The position numbers and the translations under genes are program-made. From an uncultured Synergistales bacterium (lineage in GTDB: Bacteria > Synergistota > Synergistia > Synergistales > Aminobacteriaceae): a stretch of 7,461 bases of DNA. The notes beneath the pieces were generated by a model that saw only the letters and a list, made by a program, of their open reading frames with translations, was not told the origin of the DNA and did no database searches. The stretch spans positions 1 to 7,461 of the forward strand of contig CAJORD010000247.1 in assembly GCA_905236605.1 (NCBI GenBank), written 5' to 3'. Shown piece after piece: positions 6,398 through 7,461 of this stretch (the first letter of the stretch is position 1; each line of letters opens with the position of its first letter).

Positions 6398-6622
6398 TTA
6401 AACAACCGCTAACACTTCTTTTTGTTCTTGTTCAAGTTCTATCGGCGGCTCATCGAGATTATAAAGATAAATTCCCATTCCATATTCTCCCAATCCGTCA
6501 TGCACAAAACCGACAGCCTTGACGACTTCCTCGATCCTTTCCATGTCAGCTTTTAGCATAGGACTTGTCTCTTTCGCGTATTCTTCAAAATCATCCCAAG
6601 TTCTGACATCTTCATATTTCAT
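6398..6622 (-). CDS. Putative antitoxin partner of the Gp49/HigB toxin, no helix-turn-helix
   Basis: 74 residues, strongly acidic (19 Asp/Glu against 7 Lys/Arg), as expected for a protein neutralising a basic toxin. The start overlaps the toxin stop in ATGA (6619-6622), and AAGGGGG lies 8 nt upstream inside the toxin gene, so the two are translationally coupled. The N-terminal part (TWDDFEEYAKETSP, then a helix to about 37) recalls the leader that precedes the HTH domain in some HigA-type antitoxins. The HTH itself is absent: after KAVG comes a Gly/Tyr-rich tail (GLGEYGMGIYLYN) and an acidic end. I translated the other two frames through this region and found no hidden HTH, so it is not a simple frameshift. 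Either a shortened antitoxin or an unrelated small family; the role rests mainly on position and charge. Confidence 0.6.
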   Translation of the reverse strand: MKYEDVRTWDDFEEYAKETSPMLKADMERIEEVVKAVGFVHDGLGEYGMGIYLYNLDEPPIELEQEQKEVLAVV

Positions 6623-6981
6623 AATTTATGCCCCCTTATATATTCATCTCGCTCTTTTTTGGCTTTCCTGATCTCATCTTTGGGCGTTTTCTCCGTTGTT
6701 TTTCTAAAATGATGTAACAAAACAAACGTATCCTTAAGCCAACAAAAATAAAATATTCTGTTATCTCCAGGACGCAATTCCCAAATATCTTCGTCTATGT
6801 GCTTTGTATATTTTGCAGGCATATTTGTTCCCTTTTCCATAAGCAACTTAACATGGGAATAGATTTGATCATATTTTATTCGAGCGTCTTTGTTCCTGTC
6901 CGCCTTGAGCAAAAGAGAGTTTATATAATCAGCTAATTCACTTTTCCCTTCGCTATCTCTGTAAAAATCTATTTTATACAT
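6619..6981 (-). CDS. Phage-derived Gp49-like / HigB-type toxin (RelE superfamily)
   Basis: 120 residues, probable mRNA-cleaving ribosome-dependent toxin. It carries the marks of the Gp49-like family: MYKIDFYRDSEGKSELADYI at 1-20, RIKYDQIYSHVKLLMEKGT about 34-52, KHIDEDIWELRPGDNRIFYF at 60-79, then LLHHFRKTTEKTPKDEI about 88-104 and a Lys/Arg-rich final helix (AKKERDEYIRG). Length is typical, and no frameshift or lost segment is seen. I start at the ATG at 6981, because AAGAGG ends 9 nt upstream; a GTG at 6987 in the same frame is only 3 nt from it. First gene of a two-gene operon with toxin before antitoxin, the usual order for this family. The promoter at 7003-7026 sits inside a palindrome, suggesting autorepression. 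Biochemical activity is inferred from family. Confidence 0.9.
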   Translation of the reverse strand: MYKIDFYRDSEGKSELADYINSLLLKADRNKDARIKYDQIYSHVKLLMEKGTNMPAKYTKHIDEDIWELRPGDNRIFYFCWLKDTFVLLHHFRKTTEKTPKDEIRKAKKERDEYIRGHKL

Positions 6982-7002
6982 ATCCACATGCCTCTTGAAA
7001 TT

Positions 7003-7026
7003 AATTTGTGAATTATATCACAAATT
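7003..7026 (-). promoter_or_regulatory. Toxin-module promoter inside a 24-bp operator palindrome
   Basis: Minus strand: arm AATTTGTGA, spacer TATAAT, arm TCACAAATT. The 9-bp arms are exact inverse complements, and the spacer is a perfect -10 with the TG-n extension supplied by the arm. Transcription would start near 7005, about 24 nt before the toxin ATG at 6981. No good -35 is seen; that position falls in the heptamer repeat. A dimer bound here would cover the -10, the expected arrangement for autorepression by a toxin-antitoxin complex. Confidence 0.75.
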
Positions 7027-7031
7027 TTTTC

Positions 7032-7048
7032 ACTCCTAATTCCCAACT
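7032..7048 (+). repeat. Heptamer repeat, two units and a partial
   Basis: ACTCCTA (7032-7038), ATTCCCA (7039-7045), then a partial ACT, preceded by a T-run at 7025-7030. Same 7-bp register and similar T-run context as the array at 4044-4074, whose last unit is also ACTCCTA. It fills the -35 area of the toxin promoter, between that promoter and the porin terminator. Confidence 0.4.
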
Positions 7049-7051
7049 AAT

Positions 7052-7089
7052 AAAAAACCCGGAACTTCCACTCTCGGAAATCCCGGGTT
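7052..7089 (-). terminator. Rho-independent terminator of the outer-membrane protein gene
   Basis: Minus strand: arms AACCCGGGATTTCC (7089-7076) and GGAAGTTCCGGGTT (7069-7056) give 14 consecutive pairs, two of them G-T, closing a GAGAGT loop, followed by TTTTTT at 7057-7052. On the plus strand the G-T pairs would be A-C mismatches, so the signal belongs to the minus strand and ends the porin transcript before the toxin promoter. Confidence 0.93.
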
Positions 7090-7112
7090 CAAATTCAAAA
7101 TTCTTTTTCTTT

Positions 7113-7130
7113 GTGAAGCCGAAGCCTCAC
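7113..7130 (-). other. UUCG-tetraloop hairpin in the porin 3' UTR
   Basis: Minus strand: GTGAGGC, loop TTCG, GCTTCAC, seven pairs with one G-T, closed by the very stable C(UUCG)G loop. An A-rich stretch, not a T-run, follows it, so it is not a terminator for this strand. It may stabilise the porin mRNA end or belong to a small RNA cut from the 3' UTR. On the plus strand a T-run follows, but one pair is lost and no upstream plus-strand gene is present. Confidence 0.5.
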
Positions 7131-7175
7131 GCCTTTTTTACGCTGTTTGTGTTTCTATTTTTACTGCTCGCTCGA

Positions 7176-7461
7176 TTAGAAGCTTACGCTCGTTCTGAAG
7201 CGGATGCTGTCGTCGTTGTCTACACCGTCTACATCAAAGTCAGTATGAATGTAGTTAAGGCCCATCGTTGTGTAATCATTGAGCTTGTACTGTACACCGA
7301 CGCCAACTTCAAACGGCTTAATATCTTTACCATTATCAGCAGCTTTTTCTCTCTTGTAGCCATAGTAGAAGATGTGCGTTGCCCACTTTTCGTTCCATTC
7401 CTGACCAAGAGCGACTCTCCAATACTTAATATCTTCGTCTGCCTGATTGCCAAGCTTCTCA
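7176..7461 (-). CDS. Outer-membrane beta-barrel protein, C-terminal part (porin, OmpM-like)
   Basis: Frame open from the right edge (first codon incomplete) to a TAA at 7178-7176, giving the last 94 residues. The sequence alternates polar and hydrophobic or aromatic residues, as in membrane beta-strands: WRVALGQEWNEKWATHIFYY, then FEVGVGVQYKLNDYTTMGL, NYIHTDFDV and IRFRTSVSF. The final strand ends in Phe, the C-terminal signature read by the BAM outer-membrane assembly machinery. Short Asp/Asn-rich turns (DVDGVDNDDS) separate the strands. In Negativicutes such barrels often belong to OmpM, which anchors the outer membrane through an N-terminal SLH domain; that part is outside the window, so OmpM is a suggestion only. 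Codon use (AAG, GGC, TAC, AAC) is richer in C-ending codons than in its neighbours, suggesting high expression. Its transcript ends at the terminator 7052-7089. Confidence 0.85.
   Translation of the reverse strand, partial: EKLGNQADEDIKYWRVALGQEWNEKWATHIFYYGYKREKAADNGKDIKPFEVGVGVQYKLNDYTTMGLNYIHTDFDVDGVDNDDSIRFRTSVSF

Noticed and set aside
6398..6520. Frameshifted helix-turn-helix in the antitoxin partner
   Set aside because: Both alternative frames were read through this stretch; they contain stops and no HTH-like pattern, and the space before the terminator is too short for one.
6982..6987. GTG at 6987 as the toxin start
   Set aside because: It leaves only 3 nt after AAGAGG; the ATG at 6981 gives 9 nt and the usual MYKI-type N-terminus.
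7229..7453. 74-codon minus-strand ORF beginning MAIRQTKIL
   Set aside because: It is in the wrong frame: the overlapping frame that ends at 7176 is open to the window edge and shows beta-strands and a terminal Phe, while this one reads as low-complexity Ser/Thr/Leu.

Overview
The window is 7.46 kb of fairly AT-rich bacterial DNA that looks chromosomal. At the right edge is the C-terminus of an outer-membrane beta-barrel protein (last residue Phe). The other genes include a four-cysteine rubredoxin, an RsbU/SpoIIE-type phosphatase and a Gp49-type toxin. This mix fits an anaerobic diderm Firmicute of the Negativicutes type (Selenomonas, Veillonella and relatives). That placement is inference: there is no rRNA or other marker gene to settle it.

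Layout. Positions 1-2527 (minus strand) hold sbcD followed by the first 437 codons of sbcC, the two subunits of the Mre11/Rad50-type SbcCD nuclease. A 63-bp divergent gap leads to a plus-strand run: a YfcA-like TSUP (TauE/SafE) permease, an exported staphylococcal-nuclease-like thermonuclease, and a membrane-anchored HAMP/PP2C-type serine phosphatase. The first two are 24 bp apart. The phosphatase follows after 48 bp that carry a heptamer repeat and no visible ribosome binding site.

From 5840 to the end everything reads on the minus strand. In transcription order this is: the 3' end of an outer-membrane porin with a long hairpin-containing 3' UTR and a strong terminator; a promoter buried in a 24-bp palindrome; a two-gene toxin-antitoxin-like module (Gp49/HigB toxin, then an acidic 74-residue partner with ATGA overlap); a terminator; an unrecognised 53-residue small ORF; and a rubredoxin with its own extended -10 promoter and a terminator convergent with the phosphatase gene.

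Functional picture. SbcCD handles DNA ends and hairpins. The permease, nuclease and phosphatase all sit at or outside the cytoplasmic membrane, but nothing in the sequence ties them into one pathway. The toxin module is the accessory element and the most interesting part: its partner lacks the helix-turn-helix expected of a HigA antitoxin, although the promoter has a near-ideal operator palindrome. Three intergenic spots (about 4044, 6087 and 7032) carry related 7-bp-periodic sequences, which look like a dispersed heptamer repeat family.
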